DNA of 64,000 bases, taken from NCBI GenBank assembly GCA_963457665.1, contig OY735202.1:49032281-49096280 (forward strand). Direction: 5' to 3'. Shown here piece by piece: positions 45,752 to 57,181 of the stretch; position 1 is the stretch's first letter; each line of letters starts with the position of its first letter. The DNA comes from Thysanoteuthis rhombus. Lineage: Eukaryota; Mollusca; Cephalopoda; Oegopsida; Thysanoteuthidae. The notes below the pieces were generated by a model. It saw only the letters and a program-made list of their open reading frames with translations. It was not told where the DNA came from and did no database searches. The position numbers and the translations under genes are program-made.

Positions 45752-48594
45752 GGAAAGTAATTGAATTAGTTTTGCTGATCTTTATACGGTTTTCTTTCCA
45801 GCCTTAGGGGAGATTGGACGGAGTGCACAGGCATATTGTGAGCTGGCAGGCCGGACCACACCCATGTTAAGTGATGTAGCTATAGCATTAGTTGAAATGG
45901 GTAAGTAATGTTGCTTCTGAAATCCTCAAACCTCTCTGTAACATATCCACAGTTGCTATCTTGTTTCTCTCAAAGACCCTAGGGCATAAAATCATGGTCA
46001 AATATTCGATATGCCCATTCGGATTCGTTCTCATCAATATAGAATTACAATACAGGCAGCATTCCATGTTGGGGGTGGGGTGGGGTGATCAATTAAAAAA
46101 CAAAAAAAATTAAAAAAAGGTGATCTATGAATTGAATCTCTGACCCTTTGTTAGGCTGTGATCACTAAAAAGGTTAAAAATGAGGTACCTATGGGAGAGA
46201 GAAGTATAATCTCCATTGATTGCCCCCCTTTTCCAATTTTTCAATTGAACATCCCAACACAGTATGCTGCCAAAAGACATTGGTCACATGCCGGTTTCTA
46301 TTGAGTGACCAACCAGACCTGTTTTCCTAATAAACAGTTCAACTTATTATTAATGTTATTAGTTTTTCTTTTTATCTTTATGGTTGCTTTTTATCACAAC
46401 TCTCTGGTCATTTTACATTTTAGGACTGTTATGTAAGCAGCATGGATCAGAAATGAGGAAGTAGCCTCCACCAAGATTTGAACTCTCATTCCATATCTTT
46501 GAGAGCTTTTATAAACTATCTTGTTTCTCCCAAAGACTCCAGGGCATGAAATCTTGGTCAAATATTTGATGTGCCCGTTCAGATTTGTTCTCATCAATAT
46601 GAAATTACAATAAAGGCAGCATTCATTTTTGACCGATCTTTCTTTCACCTTGATATTAGATATTTTCCATTGCAATTATTCAGATCATCACTATTCATCA
46701 TCACGACTGTCAGCATGGATCGAAGATAAAGAATAAGCTCTTGGCAAAACTCGAACACGCATCCCTGGGAGGGGGGCTTATCAATGTGCAAACGGCTGCT
46801 CTATTGCTTGATATACAAGAAGCAACAGTGCTAAAGATCTAACCATATAGACTTATTCCTTTTTTATTTTCTGAGGAGTGCTATTTTAATTTTCATATTT
46901 TTCAGACTATTTTCATCAGCTTTGTTGTTTTTAACACATTTTGGCTGATACATTCATTGATCTTCCTCGGGTATATGAAAAAATAAATTCACCTGCAGAA
47001 CACCATTGAATGAATTGGCCAAAACACCAGTGCGGAAATGTTGGTCTTACAATTTAGTTGTTCTATGGTCTACACTGATCACGTTTGGAAACCTTGCTCT
47101 TAAAATTAAGCTGTTTCCTTAACATCTTCCTTTGTATCTTATTTCCTTTCTCTGTTTCCAGGTACCAAAATTGAACAAATTCCCGTTTATGCCAAGAAAC
47201 CAAACAAAAATGTCTTCATACCGCGTAAGTTTTCTCCTTTGATCATTGCATTACGAAAATATGAAAATTGCCCTCTCGCAACATACAGTAGAGAAAATGC
47301 TTTATATTGTTGACAAATTCAATTTGTAAGTTACAAAAATGTACCTTTGAGATATGTTCAAGTTTCAGATTATTTTTCAAGTATATAGGATAAAAGTATC
47401 TCTGGCAAAGTAGAAATGAAATTATGCTTTATACAATAAGAGTTTTTTGTGCATAAATTTATTAAAACACCCTCCTCCACTGTTTTTGCATATCAATCTC
47501 AAAATCCCGTTACAATTACATTTTTTCTATACCCAACACCAATCTCAGTATACCATTTGCTACACATTTTTTTCTATTCAGAAGAGAATGATGTGAAAGG
47601 CTTCCTTAACAATGTGAAGGCTGATATTAATAAAAATTCTTACAGTTTCTGGTTTTTTGCTGCGATATCAGTTTTACGATCTTATCTCGAAATATTGTTT
47701 TTTTCTACATTCAAGATATTTAATGCTAACGCTTGCAGTGTCTTCACACATTGATTGTTTAGTTGTTTACTCTTTAGAAAACTACTGGTTTTAACTGTTT
47801 TAGTAACGACAGAAAAAAATAGACAAAGAAATGATTTGTGATTATCATGACTGGCCGCTGATCCAGTGCAGCTTTCAGCTACTGAGAACAAGGTCTCTGG
47901 TTGTGACTCCCACAAGTATGGCTATGATTAGGTGCAGTTGCTTCCCTTCATCCATATTCAAACCCAGAAGTAAAAAAAAATGGACATGGACATTACACCG
48001 CTTAGGTATTATTTTTTTCTAGATGTGTCCACCATTCTTAATAATATGCTTTTCAGTCAGTTGGTTCAGATTAATTTGATCAACAGAAAGAGGAATGAAG
48101 GACGAGGTGGCATTTCATTAAAAGAACATCTATTCAAATTGTTATACCAGCTGCTATGATGTATGAGGTTTGCATTTTCGTCTTTTAAAAAAGACCTGCA
48201 ATTCCAGAAATGATCATTTACAATTTTCATTGAAAATAATACTTGCTGAATATTTCCATCACGCAAGATTTTACAAGTATGTGAATCAATTGAGTGAAAG
48301 AAGAGGTATTTGCTCTTCCTCCTCCTCCTCTTACTACTACCACACATGATGTTTTATGGTTCTTGTTTTGTTTTGTTATACAATTTATAACACACTAATT
48401 ACGTTTCTGAATATCTATCAAGTTTCTTGATCACTGGATATGAATTTTGTCTTGATGTTCAATATATCTATATTTCTACAATAGGCAAAGTGTATTTTCA
48501 TTTTTTTCTGTTTTATTATACTACTGGCTATAAATTATATGGAAATGATAAATGTTAATGTATATGTGTTTGTGTGTATATATATATATGTGTG

Positions 48595-48634
<40 letters not shown>

Positions 48635-49912
48635 CCAAAAGAGATGGATTCAGTCTTAGTCAGTGTGAAAGATCATTGTATTGACTGGAGCCAAGGAAAG
48701 GGGAAAACATTTGGCTCTGGTCCATTTGTGTGACTGATAAGTAGTTGAGCAGGTGGGAGATCAAACATGGAATGCCATGTAACAAATTGTCCAAGTATAT
48801 TAATGGAATTACCTATTGAGGTGTTACTACCTGCTAGAAAGTGGTTTGGCATCGTTTCAACCATGTATAAAAACATTTAGTATGATAATTAAAAGTTATG
48901 GTACACGATGTGAAAAAATTGAATTGAAGGTTAGTGGAAAAAATTGTCAAATTCTTTGCTTTGATATAGTGATAGAGAATCAACTGTTTTTCTGTGTAAT
49001 TTGTATTCTTAAAGGTGATATAAATTGGTTTGCGTGCAGTTTGATCTTGAAACCGACCCAATAGATTTAATATTCACATGGGTGAACATTCAATAGAAAT
49101 GACACACACAGCGAGTCACATCTGTTGTTATACTTACTGATCCTTCAATGTTAAATATGTTTTTTGGCTAACCTACCTAAGTAATCCCTGTTTCAAAAAA
49201 TAAATGATATGTAATATAAAATGATATCAATATACAATACACATGATGCCCCTGTGTAAATGACAAACTGAATGTATGACATAAGCTGAAAAGGAGGTGG
49301 TGTTTGATCAACACTGCTGGGGTGCCATGTTAATATAGATATTTTGTTTTTAAAATCCCTGGAACGGCTAGAAAACAACTAATGATCCCAACAAGTGAAA
49401 GTGTATACATTGTTTCATAATAACAAAATATATGTACAAACGGGAGAAAATACTGAAGAAAATTATATAAATTGCATTGATAGATATTGGGAAATAAGTG
49501 ACAGAGGTGACACAAAAATTTGTATTTCAATATATAGTGTTTGAAGCTGTAAAGATTTCTTATATATATTTACAGTAAGTAAAATCATCCTTCTCTCTTT
49601 CTTTACTTCTCTCCTCCATATTGATTTCTTTCAATGATATTGTTCTGGAAACAATAATAATTTCTGAATGTAGGTCTTGTAAAATTAAACAATGCTTAGT
49701 CTTTATGACCCACATTGATCTCGATGCTCCATTTGCTACATATCATTTAAATCAGCCAACATAGGTATCAGTGTTCCTTATCATTCTTAGCCTTATATCT
49801 ATTTCAATTGTAGCATTTGCCACTACAACGGAATCATGCCCAGTTGAACACCACTCTTACTTCTATTCCAACTGAAGATGATTACTGCAACTTTTGTATT
49901 TATACATACGTA

Positions 49913-49974
<62 letters not shown>

Positions 49975-52900
49975 AATAAATCTGTAGATATATAAGGCTC
50001 AGCAATCAAGCTCAGTTGGTAAGAGAGCCACCTACCTGTCACATTGTTGTGATTTCTTCAAATCACGGTAGGGGAATATTTGTATATAGGTTTGGTTTAA
50101 CGTGACTTGATTGACCAACAGTAGAGAGTTCACTCCCCTAAATTTGATGAGGATTGTTCTTGTTTTCATTACCTGGGGAAAAAACAAGGACAAATCCAAC
50201 TTGGATTGTAATTTGACAAGTATGCTTGGCCCTATTTGACCCATGTTGGTGTTTATGTGCCAAAATACTACTTCATGTATGGATATCTGTTTTCCTTTCA
50301 GCCACTCATAAACATGTTCCGCCTGTACCTGGAATATTAGAAACTGGGGAGAGAAAGCAACATCCCTCTTACATCCCAGATCACTACCCACCTTTCCCTG
50401 GACCCCACAGTTACATCAGAACACCTGTAAGTATGATCCATTACTCGTCTTCATTTGACTCTTTGGAAGAATTGAGCAAGGAAACATACTTATGTTTCAT
50501 CAGCAATTTGTTTTGTTTTGGAAGTGCATCAATAAAGTTGTTAAATGACTTGTGTAAAGTGTCTTGAGCTTCTGGCCTTCTTACTGACAGGACAGTAATA
50601 TTAAGCAGGTCTGGTCAGTCACTCAATGGAAACTCATAGCCAATGTCTTTTGGCAGCATGCATTTTTGGGAAGATCAGTTGAAAAAATTGGGAAAAGGGT
50701 TGATCAATAGATAAATTACTTCTAAATTACTGTTTTTTTTCTAGACATAGTAAGGAGTAGATATTGAAATGTTTTGCTCTCTGGCTCTATTGGTGTGATG
50801 TGTATGGTGGAAAGGACAGTGACACTAACAAATGCTACCCTAGAGTTGGTTACATCTGAAAAAGATGGGAGAAATTTTTTTTTCCTCCGTTTACATTTTT
50901 ACTTTGACTTGCAACTGAATGTACCCAGATATATATTGTACATCGCCATTCAGCTTATAAATTCTCCAATATGATTACTGGAATGGTCATGTCTAATTTG
51001 TTTTTTGTTGTTTTGTTTTTTACTGTTGGTGGGGCCTGATTGAATAGGGATCTTTCTATTTTTGTATTCAGCTATTTTTCTGAGAGCCAAATTTAATATT
51101 TAAAAACTGGGTTCCATGCTCAAACTGTAACAGGTCTACAATGTTCATTTGATAGCCCTATTCTGTCAGTAACACTAGCATTAATTTGTCACCACTGACA
51201 ATGCCTTTTTTTCCTGATTTTTGATGCACATTTAAGATTCAAAGTTGGAGTTAAGAAAAAATCTCATGAGTCTACAAGCTTTGCTCATTCTTTAAATTTA
51301 CAGTTTGTCGTCTCTTGGTCTAAATACACACACACACACACAAAATGTGGTGATACTTATATAAGTCGTTCAGCCCTTGAGATGTAAGGGACACAACTCG
51401 TTTTGATAATTGATACTTTTCATCGTTATCCTAATTTTCTTGTTTCTTTTTTATGGTGACTTCTACGAAAAGGAGGCATCCCTACTCACTATTATGTGAA
51501 AAAATTTTGATTAAACTAGTTTTGTCCCTTACATCTGAATGACATGAAAAGATCACTTCTTACATATTCTAATCATTTGCCAGCATTTGCCCCGTCTTTT
51601 CAGTTACTTGCTTTTGCCATGTCAGTTCTTCACATACAACCATATATCTAGATAAACCTAGGAGGGAGGATTCCTTATTGCTAATATGCAAAATATCAAC
51701 TGAATTTTCACTGGTTCTATGGGTCAATTATTCATGTTTTGAAGTTTCATATTTTCTATTAAATGTTGTATATACTTTGAGAAATAAAATGGATTTTTTT
51801 TTTCTTCTTTTTCTTCCAAGACTCATCGAGACCCCATTAATGATTATCAACTTGTACGAGAAAAAGCAGCCACCCAAAAGCGTGACATTGAACGGGCTCT
51901 TACTCGCTTTATAGCAAAAACTGGGAAAACGCAAAAACTCTTCAACGATGACAATGGTGCTTTCCCTTGTGAGTAAAAAACGATTTCTTTTGCTTATATT
52001 AGTTTCAGGATTGCTGTGAATCTTCAGTAAAAAAAAAAGACCTTTGACTATTTTCATTTTTCTAATGTATTTATTAAATTTCTTAGTTTATTACTATTTC
52101 CTGTTTGGATTAAAATTTCGTTCTTCACTTCTCCTCATTGCATGACCTCAAAAAAGAGGATTTTTATCAAGTTACATGAGGTAAAATCCAAAAGTATAGG
52201 GAGTTTGTACAGATTGACCAAATTGTTCATGTCATGTGACTTTGTATATCCAGATATTTCACTGATCTCACTAAATCAGTGGAGATAAAAATGATATTTT
52301 CTATCAATTTTTTTTTTCTTTTGAGAAGGCCCCTCTTTCTATTCTGACTGCAGGTGATTACAGCAACTTTTATTTTGTATATATAGTAAATAAATTCATA
52401 GGTATATGAGACTTGTCAGTGTAGTCAGAGAGCTACCTTCCAATCTCATGGTTGTGATTTCAAATCACGGTAGGGGAATGTTAATCCAGATGACTTGAGG
52501 AAGTCTGAATAATATAAAATGGTTACGACACTTGGTTTTGGGAGTTTTTCTTAATTGCAGACTGTAATTGTCAAACTCTTACTGAGGTAAGGAAAATAAA
52601 GTCAAAGTGAAAAGGTTATAAAATTTAATTGATGAATAGAGAGAGAAAGAAAAAGTGTGAGACACATTCTCTTCTCATGTCATCAATCAATGAAAGAAAG
52701 AATGAGAGGAAAGAGTGATAATGGAAAAGGTACAATAGCACTTTGGAGGACCAAATTTGAACAATTAAAAAAACTGATTTTTGGTCATCACTATCAGGGC
52801 TCAAGAAAGTTCAGAGTTTCTGACGAGTGAAAATTTTTCACTGGAAAATTTCCAACGCTTCCTGATCAATTATGAAGTGCATAGAAAAAATTCAAGTTTA

Positions 52901-53868
52901 GCAGATGGAAAATTTATACATGTGCGTGTATGTGTGTGTACGCAGACCTTGCTTAGCCACTTTCTTGAGCCCTGTTCACCAGTAGTTATTTATTTCATTG
53001 CACAATCTTTGCTTTGATTAAAGTTTTCTAAATTTTATGCCGTTGAAAGCTATGCACATTAGATTGAATTAACTGGTGTCACTAAACAGATTCTTTTAAT
53101 CAGAATTCATTACTTTTTCTTTCTTTTTCATCTTTACGATAATCCTTTTTTTTTTCTTCACTCTTCTCAGCCCTAACTGTCCATAGTGGAAACTTGAAAT
53201 TTTGCTTACACATACCCTCTCTCATAAGTAGGGAAATTTTTTTTTTTTTTTTTTTTTTAGCTCAGTTACTGAAATATTTGCATTCAGAATGGAAGCAGCC
53301 AATCTTGTCCATCTTCTGTTTTTTTTTTTGTCTGTCACATTTCTATTTATTTGTTTTTACTTATTTTGGTTATACTATTCCTGGAACTTGAATTTTCTTT
53401 TTTTTCTCACTCTCTCAAAAACTTTTCATTTTAGTGATTGCTGTCAAGCCTATGACGAAGGCCTACCTGAACGCCTTATTACCGAAAGATCAAGATCTGG
53501 ATGCTCAGCTACCTGTTGAAAACCAGTGGGCAAATATTATGCACAAGTACAGAGAGGAACACGTTCCCCCTGAAGGTGCACCAGCAGCATCTGTCAACAA
53601 CAATGCATCTACAACGGCAACCACTACCACCACCACCACTACTTCCACTACTACCACTTCCACCCCCACACCTCCTGTCACAGGATCGGCCATAAATGTG
53701 ACTGCCATGGCATCTACCCCCCCTGGAGCACCTCCAACCGGTGATGCTGCCACTCTGATGGACAAATACGACTTTTCCCAAGCATTTGTAGATTCAAGTG
53801 GGGATTCTGAAGCCATTGATAACCCTTACTTACGAGCGGTGAAACCCCCACGTAAAAAAAAAAGGTGA
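44674..53868 (+). CDS. TAF8: TAF8, TFIID subunit 8, 6 exons (gene span)
   Basis: Exons 44674-44815, 45802-45900, 47162-47224, 50302-50426, 51821-51968 and 53435-53868 join in phase to 336 residues plus stop. TAF8 pairs its histone fold with TAF10 and also binds TAF2 in the TFIID core that positions RNA polymerase II at promoters. The histone-fold (Bromo_TP) domain lies at about 13-83 (AVETLTEMLQS, EIGRSAQAYCELAGRTTP, LSDVAIALVEMG). The TAF8-specific central domain lies at about 108-177 (YIPDHYPPFPGPHSYIRTP, NDYQLVREKAATQKRDIERA, LTRFIAKTG). A Thr/Pro-rich low-complexity tract lies around 245-285. The conserved tail IDNPYLRAVKPPRKKKR is the nuclear-localisation end. All introns are GT-AG. Human TAF8 is 310 residues, so the length fits. 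No breaks seen. Confidence 0.96.
44816..45801 (+). other. TAF8 intron 1
   Basis: About 1 kb, AT-rich. Contains a poly-G run (45165-45172) and a (CA)n(TA)n tract at 45716-45751. Nothing else recognised. Confidence 0.8.
45802..45900 (+). CDS. TAF8: TAF8 exon 2
   Basis: Acceptor TTTCCAG. Codes LGEIGRSAQAYCELAGRTTP and MLSDVAIALVEM, the middle and last helices of the histone fold. Donor GTAAGT at 45901. Confidence 0.95.
45945..46630. repeat. Direct-repeat pair, unit about 118 bp
   Basis: Copies at 45945-46065 and 46511-46630 share 'gctatcttgtttctctcaaa' / 'actatcttgtttctcccaaa', 'gggcataaaatcatggtcaa', 'tgttctcatcaatat' and 'ggcagcatt'. Around 85-90% alike by eye. Confidence 0.7.
46050..46322. 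repeat. Two opposed family B fragments
   Basis: 46050-46175 is forward (ggcagcatt ... gatctatgaattgaa ... ctttgttaggctgtgatcac). 46205-46322 is reverse (caattgaacatcccaacaca ... tggtcacatgccggtttcta ... gaccaaccagac). Confidence 0.6.
47162..47224 (+). CDS. TAF8: TAF8 exon 3 (63 nt)
   Basis: Acceptor TTTCCAG, donor GTAAGT. Codes TKIEQIPVYAKKPNKNVFIP, the linker after the histone fold (human counterpart FNVDTLPAYAKRSQRMVI). Confidence 0.93.
48055..48400 (+). repeat. Dispersed repeat family C, copy 2
   Basis: Partner of 41760-42140 in the same orientation; see that entry for shared words. One copy lies in each gene of the divergent pair. Confidence 0.65.
48579..48633. repeat. (TA)n microsatellite in TAF8 intron 3
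   Basis: TA run with a GTGTGT interruption. Confidence 0.9.
49858..50090 (+). repeat. SINE-like repeat with internal (TA)n, copy 1
   Basis: Shares with 52335-52490: 'ctattccaactgaagatgat' / 'ctattctgactgcaggtgat', 'tactgcaacttt', 'aaatctgtagatatat', and 'caaatcacggtaggggaat'. A box A-like agctcagttggtaagagagc and a box B-like end make it tRNA-like. The (TA)n at 49917-49971 has grown inside it. Confidence 0.65.
49917..49971. repeat. (TA)n microsatellite inside SINE-like copy 1
   Basis: About 26 perfect TA units inside the repeat described at 49858. Confidence 0.9.
50302..50426 (+). CDS. TAF8: TAF8 exon 4
   Basis: Acceptor CTTTCAG, donor GTAAGT at 50427. Codes THKHVPPVPGILETGERKQH and then PSYIPDHYPPFPGPHSYIRT, the signature of the TAF8 central domain (human PPHIPSHFPEFPDPHTYIKT). 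Confidence 0.95.
50605..50815 (+). repeat. Dispersed repeat family B, copy (internally deleted)
   Basis: Forward: aggtctggtcagtcactcaa ... ttttggcagcatgca ... ggttgatcaatagat, then directly 'ctagacatagtaaggagtag' and 'tctggctctattggtgtgat'. The central 'acacaaactaaggg' section is absent. Confidence 0.65.
51379..51536. mobile_element. Small MITE with about 27-bp terminal inverted repeats
   Basis: Left end gagatgtaagggacacaact pairs with right end gttttgtcccttacatct, spanning about 160 bp with no coding capacity. Superfamily not identifiable. Confidence 0.65.
51821..51968 (+). CDS. TAF8: TAF8 exon 5
   Basis: Acceptor TTCCAAG, donor GTGAGT. Codes THRDPINDYQLVREKAATQK, then RDIERALTRFIAKTGKTQKL and FNDDNGAFP. 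Close to the human segment DYQVLREKAASQRRDVERAL. Confidence 0.95.
51969..53434 (+). other. TAF8 intron 5
   Basis: 1.5 kb, AT-rich, with SINE-like copy 2 (52335-52490), a T-run at 53238-53259 and pyrimidine-rich sequence before exon 6. Confidence 0.8.
52335..52490 (+). repeat. SINE-like repeat, copy 2 (without the long TA array)
   Basis: Homologous to 49858-50090. At the place of the TA array it has only a short tatatatag. Lies in TAF8 intron 5. Confidence 0.65.
53435..53868 (+). CDS. TAF8: TAF8 exon 6 with stop codon
   Basis: Acceptor TTTTAG. Starts IAVKPMTKAYLNALLPKDQD (human IAARPFTIPYLTALLPSELE). A Thr-rich run of ACC/ACT codons (53610-53680) is lineage-specific low complexity. Ends IDNPYLRAVKPPRKKKR, then TGA at 53866. 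AATAAA at 53966-53971 and 54007-54012 are the likely poly(A) signals, giving a short 3' UTR. Confidence 0.95.
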
Positions 53869-54959
53869 CTCTGCCGATTTTTCATGCCTGATGGAACTGA
53901 TTGATTGATGTGTCGCATGAATAGAATGTGTGAAGGAATCTTGAAAAATCGTGAATCCGATGGAAAATAAATTGGTTCAATGTGAAGGTTTCAACTATGT
54001 CGACTTAATAAAACGAAAGATTGGTGTTTTTAATTTTTATTTGGAAAAAAAAAAGAAAGATCATTACTCTACGCTGGGCATGTTGCGATCCATCCACCAT
54101 TCCATTGATAATCTCCATGTTGTGTGTCTCAATCGATGATCAATGGCAACGCTGGATTCGGGGATGCCAAGCGTGTGGGTCTAATTGGTTTAGTAACTTG
54201 ACGGGTGAAATAAACGCCAATTTTTAGTTGGTTGTCCAGTCCCAAGTAGAAAAGGTTTGTGGGTTATAATGGAAGGCAACTTGACTGCTATCTCTGAAAG
54301 GACTGAATGAATATCAGGGAAATTTTGTTGAATGGAATAAGGAAGAGGTGCTTAAATTTGGGGGCAAATATTTTTTTTTTTTTTTTTTTTTTTGAAAAAT
54401 TTTTCTGTGTATTTTTTTTTCTCATACATTCATGTATGTATGTGCACAATATCCCTCAAAATTCTGTATTAATTTTCATGAAATTTTATGGAGAGTTGGA
54501 TAATAGACTACAAAAGAAGTGATAAAACTTTTGAGCAGATCCATGCTCAATTACCTCCTCTACCTCGTAGTTATGTTGTTGGCAGAAAGATGTCCTCTCA
54601 GTGCTTTCTAGTTTAATACTAGTTTTTGAAGGCACAAGACTCCTGTACCTTACAAGTAGGTTTGATGTATTTTATTTGGATTTGTTCATATATTCTCTGC
54701 TTTTACTGATCAATATCGATGAAAGCCGGCAAGTATCCTGGATCAGTTCAATTTCCCAGCCTTAAAGGGAATCACATAGTGCAACCAATATTTTTTTCTT
54801 TTCTTTGTTGTAAGCAACATCAAATCGATGTACCATCAATATCTTAGATTGATTTCGCAACAGAAACCATCATAAAATTCAGTCAAAAGGGTGTCTCATA
54901 ATAAATCCAACTCTTTTAAATCTAACCTAGTTTCAAACTAGCAAAGTACATATCTGATC

Positions 54960-55390
54960 ATTTATCACCCTTTTAATTCCTCTTAAACTTTGCCAATCAG
55001 CTGTGTCAAATGCTGTTGAAAATGGTGCTGTTCTTTATGCAAGTCTATGAGGACATTTTCAACATGCCTCTTCATGAAGGCTGAAAGATTCTTAGTGAGA
55101 TTGAGGTCAGGTGAGTTTTCTGGTTACTTTCCAAATCCATATTATTGGGAAAAAAGTCAAGCTCTCCCAACCTGTGTGTGACTCTGACAGATGATATGTT
55201 TCTTCATCAATGAGACAGCAATTGAACTCCACAAAGAGAAGTGAAATATTTGTTAATGCAAAGCTTTCATGATGTTCACAATTCCAATCAATGTCGAGAA
55301 GATCCGAGAAGACCACATGCACAATTGTCAATGTTCCCTCACAAGTAATATGCACACTTATTTCGAAGCAAAACATCTGGCTGTAAAAAA
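54960..55390 (-). mobile_element. Tc1/mariner-like transposase relic
   Basis: Minus strand shows ENSPDLNLTKNLSAFMKRHV, the hallmark NSPDLNPIENLWxxMK block around the third catalytic residue of Tc1-like DDE transposases. It is followed by NVLIDLHKEQHHFQQ. Upstream in another frame, LTFFPIIWIWK and ISLLFVEFNCCLID correspond to the VxFPxxxxD and FQxDNxPxH regions, with the second aspartate lost. Stops and a frameshift show it is dead. No terminal repeats identified. Confidence 0.65.
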
Positions 55391-55716
55391 GTCCATTTAT
55401 TATGTGATACCCTTTGAATTCTAATGACTACTTGTCTAAAAAATGCAGAGTTTTTGTAATATAAGATTGATAACTATCCTCAAGAAAGATAGCTGAACTG
55501 ATGTCATTTGTTTCAATTTTGGTAAACTTTGGGTTCCTTCCCAAATTTTATTCATATAATCATTTCTCACTCCATACATTTTTCTACCTTTTATGTCTTG
55601 AGGAATTAGTGAACGTGAAACATGTAATGCTTGATAATCCGTAATTGGATAGATAAAGTATCCTGAATCAATTATGATAGACTAAATCACCCAGCTTAGA
55701 TAATAGCTCTCAGACT

Positions 55717-56020
55717 TTTTGCCAGTGGACATTTCATTGAATGACGTATTTTGTCAGAAGGGCGTTTTGCTGAATGGATGTTTTGCTGACTGGGCTCTTC
55801 ACGGATGTTATGCTGAAAACCTTTTTGTCTGAAAAATATTTTCATTTTGGCTTTTTTATTCATGAATAGGCATGTTTATTACCTCAAAATATTTGTAGAA
55901 ATATTTATAACAGGAGAAAAAAAAAACAAACATGAAAATACTCTTCTGAAAAAAAGTTTTGGGTGCGAAATTTGGGGGCAAAACAAAGTCTGTTGGCTAT
56001 CTGCCAGTTGGCAAAACGTC
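55717..56020. repeat. Possible fold-back element with short TTTTGC repeats
   Basis: tttttgccagtgg (55717) is mirrored by ccagttggcaaaa (56005), and inside lie near-tandem 'ttttgctgaatggatg' / 'ttttgctgactgggc' units. The terminal match is short, so this is tentative. Confidence 0.35.
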
Positions 56021-57144
56021 AGACCACATGAATGATAAGACCAGATTTAGAAATTTTTTTCCCCTTAGTTTTAAGCCTTCATTCAGTAATCACAAAAGCA
56101 ATTTTTTTGTGACTCACTTTTATAATTTTAATTGTACATGTCTGTGTCCGTATCACTTCCCTCAACACTTGATTTTCCCAGAGTACGTCGTCCTCCGTTT
56201 TAAAACCTTGGATGGACAATGTAAAAAAACAGTACAAATAAAATAGATATTAAAAAAAAAACAACTCTATTCTCATACATGCTGCTCAATGTTAAAAACA
56301 GAGCAACGCTTGATGATGAAAACTCAGGACAAATAAGATTTGAACAAAAAATTCTTTATGAACACATATTGCTATACACACCCGCTCACTCAACGCACAA
56401 ATGGAAAAAATTAATCAAATTTATTCAAATCGATTACGGGAGATTTTCTTTCAAGGAGAGATAATCGTCAATTTGGAAGACGGGAGTGATCTCCCTTCTA
56501 CGCGCGTTATCTTGAAAGAGAGACAATACGTGTTTTGTTTTCACCTTGTAATTTTTTAATTTGGTGATCACATAGCCACATCAATAAGTCCATTACTGTC
56601 TAATCCTCACCGTATGTCACACTCTTGTGGCTTTGTAACAGGCTTATATTGGTGAATATGGTCTGTGTGCATTGTCAAAAGGTGATGGATATTCAGCTAG
56701 TCTTGTAGACTATTACTAGTACGTAGTGGGTTGGGTTGTCACTGGTTTTCTCACTCTTGGGGCTTTGCATCAGTCTTGAATCGAAGCTAAGCTTAGTTTA
56801 TACCTGTGGGATGTCTTAATGTAGAGCAAAAGCTGGCCTGTTGCCTCCTTCCATTCAGCTCACCAACTTCATTGAATTTTGTTCACGAAAATTCTCCTCT
56901 TCGCCCCTCTTTGGTTAACACAGTAAAATACAGTATTGGAAAATAGAGTAAAAATCTCAATTTTTGCAGTGACCTCGAACAAATAAAGCTAAAAACGTTT
57001 TTATACAATGTCTTTAGTATTTTACTAAAGTATACAAAATTTGAACCAGAATAAAACAATGTTTTATCCCATCACAACACCATCCAGAAAAAAAATGTTT
57101 GATTGATACTACTTGGAAATTAATGTGTTTATACTCCTATAAGG

Positions 57145-57146
<2 letters not shown>

Positions 57147-57179
<33 letters not shown>
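57147..57179. repeat. (TA)n microsatellite, intergenic
   Basis: Perfect TA run downstream of TAF8. Confidence 0.9.

Positions 57180-57181
<2 letters not shown>

Larger units (their letters stand above)
45901..47161 (+). other. TAF8 intron 2, repeat-rich
   Basis: Contains a direct-repeat pair (45945-46065 and 46511-46630), two opposed family B fragments (46050-46175 and 46205-46322) and two tRNA-like SINE heads in minus orientation with box B complements gatttgaactctc (46482) and aactcgaacacgc (46748). Confidence 0.7.
47225..50301 (+). other. TAF8 intron 3
   Basis: 3.1 kb holding a family C copy (48055-48400), (TA)n arrays at 48579-48633 and 49917-49971, and a SINE-like copy at 49858-50090. 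Nothing recognised at 47230-48050 and 48650-49850. Confidence 0.7.
50427..51820 (+). other. TAF8 intron 4
   Basis: Contains a family B copy (50605-50815), a MITE (51379-51536), a short (CA)n at 51325-51341 and a pyrimidine tract before exon 5. Nothing else recognised. Confidence 0.75.

Noticed and set aside
47449-47754. Plus-strand 101-residue open frame in TAF8 intron 3
   Set aside because: Low-complexity AT-rich sequence; skipping it keeps TAF8 in phase and matches the human protein.
53505-53816. Minus-strand open frames with Gly/Val runs
   Set aside because: They are antisense shadows of TAF8 exon 6, whose plus-strand reading is supported by homology.
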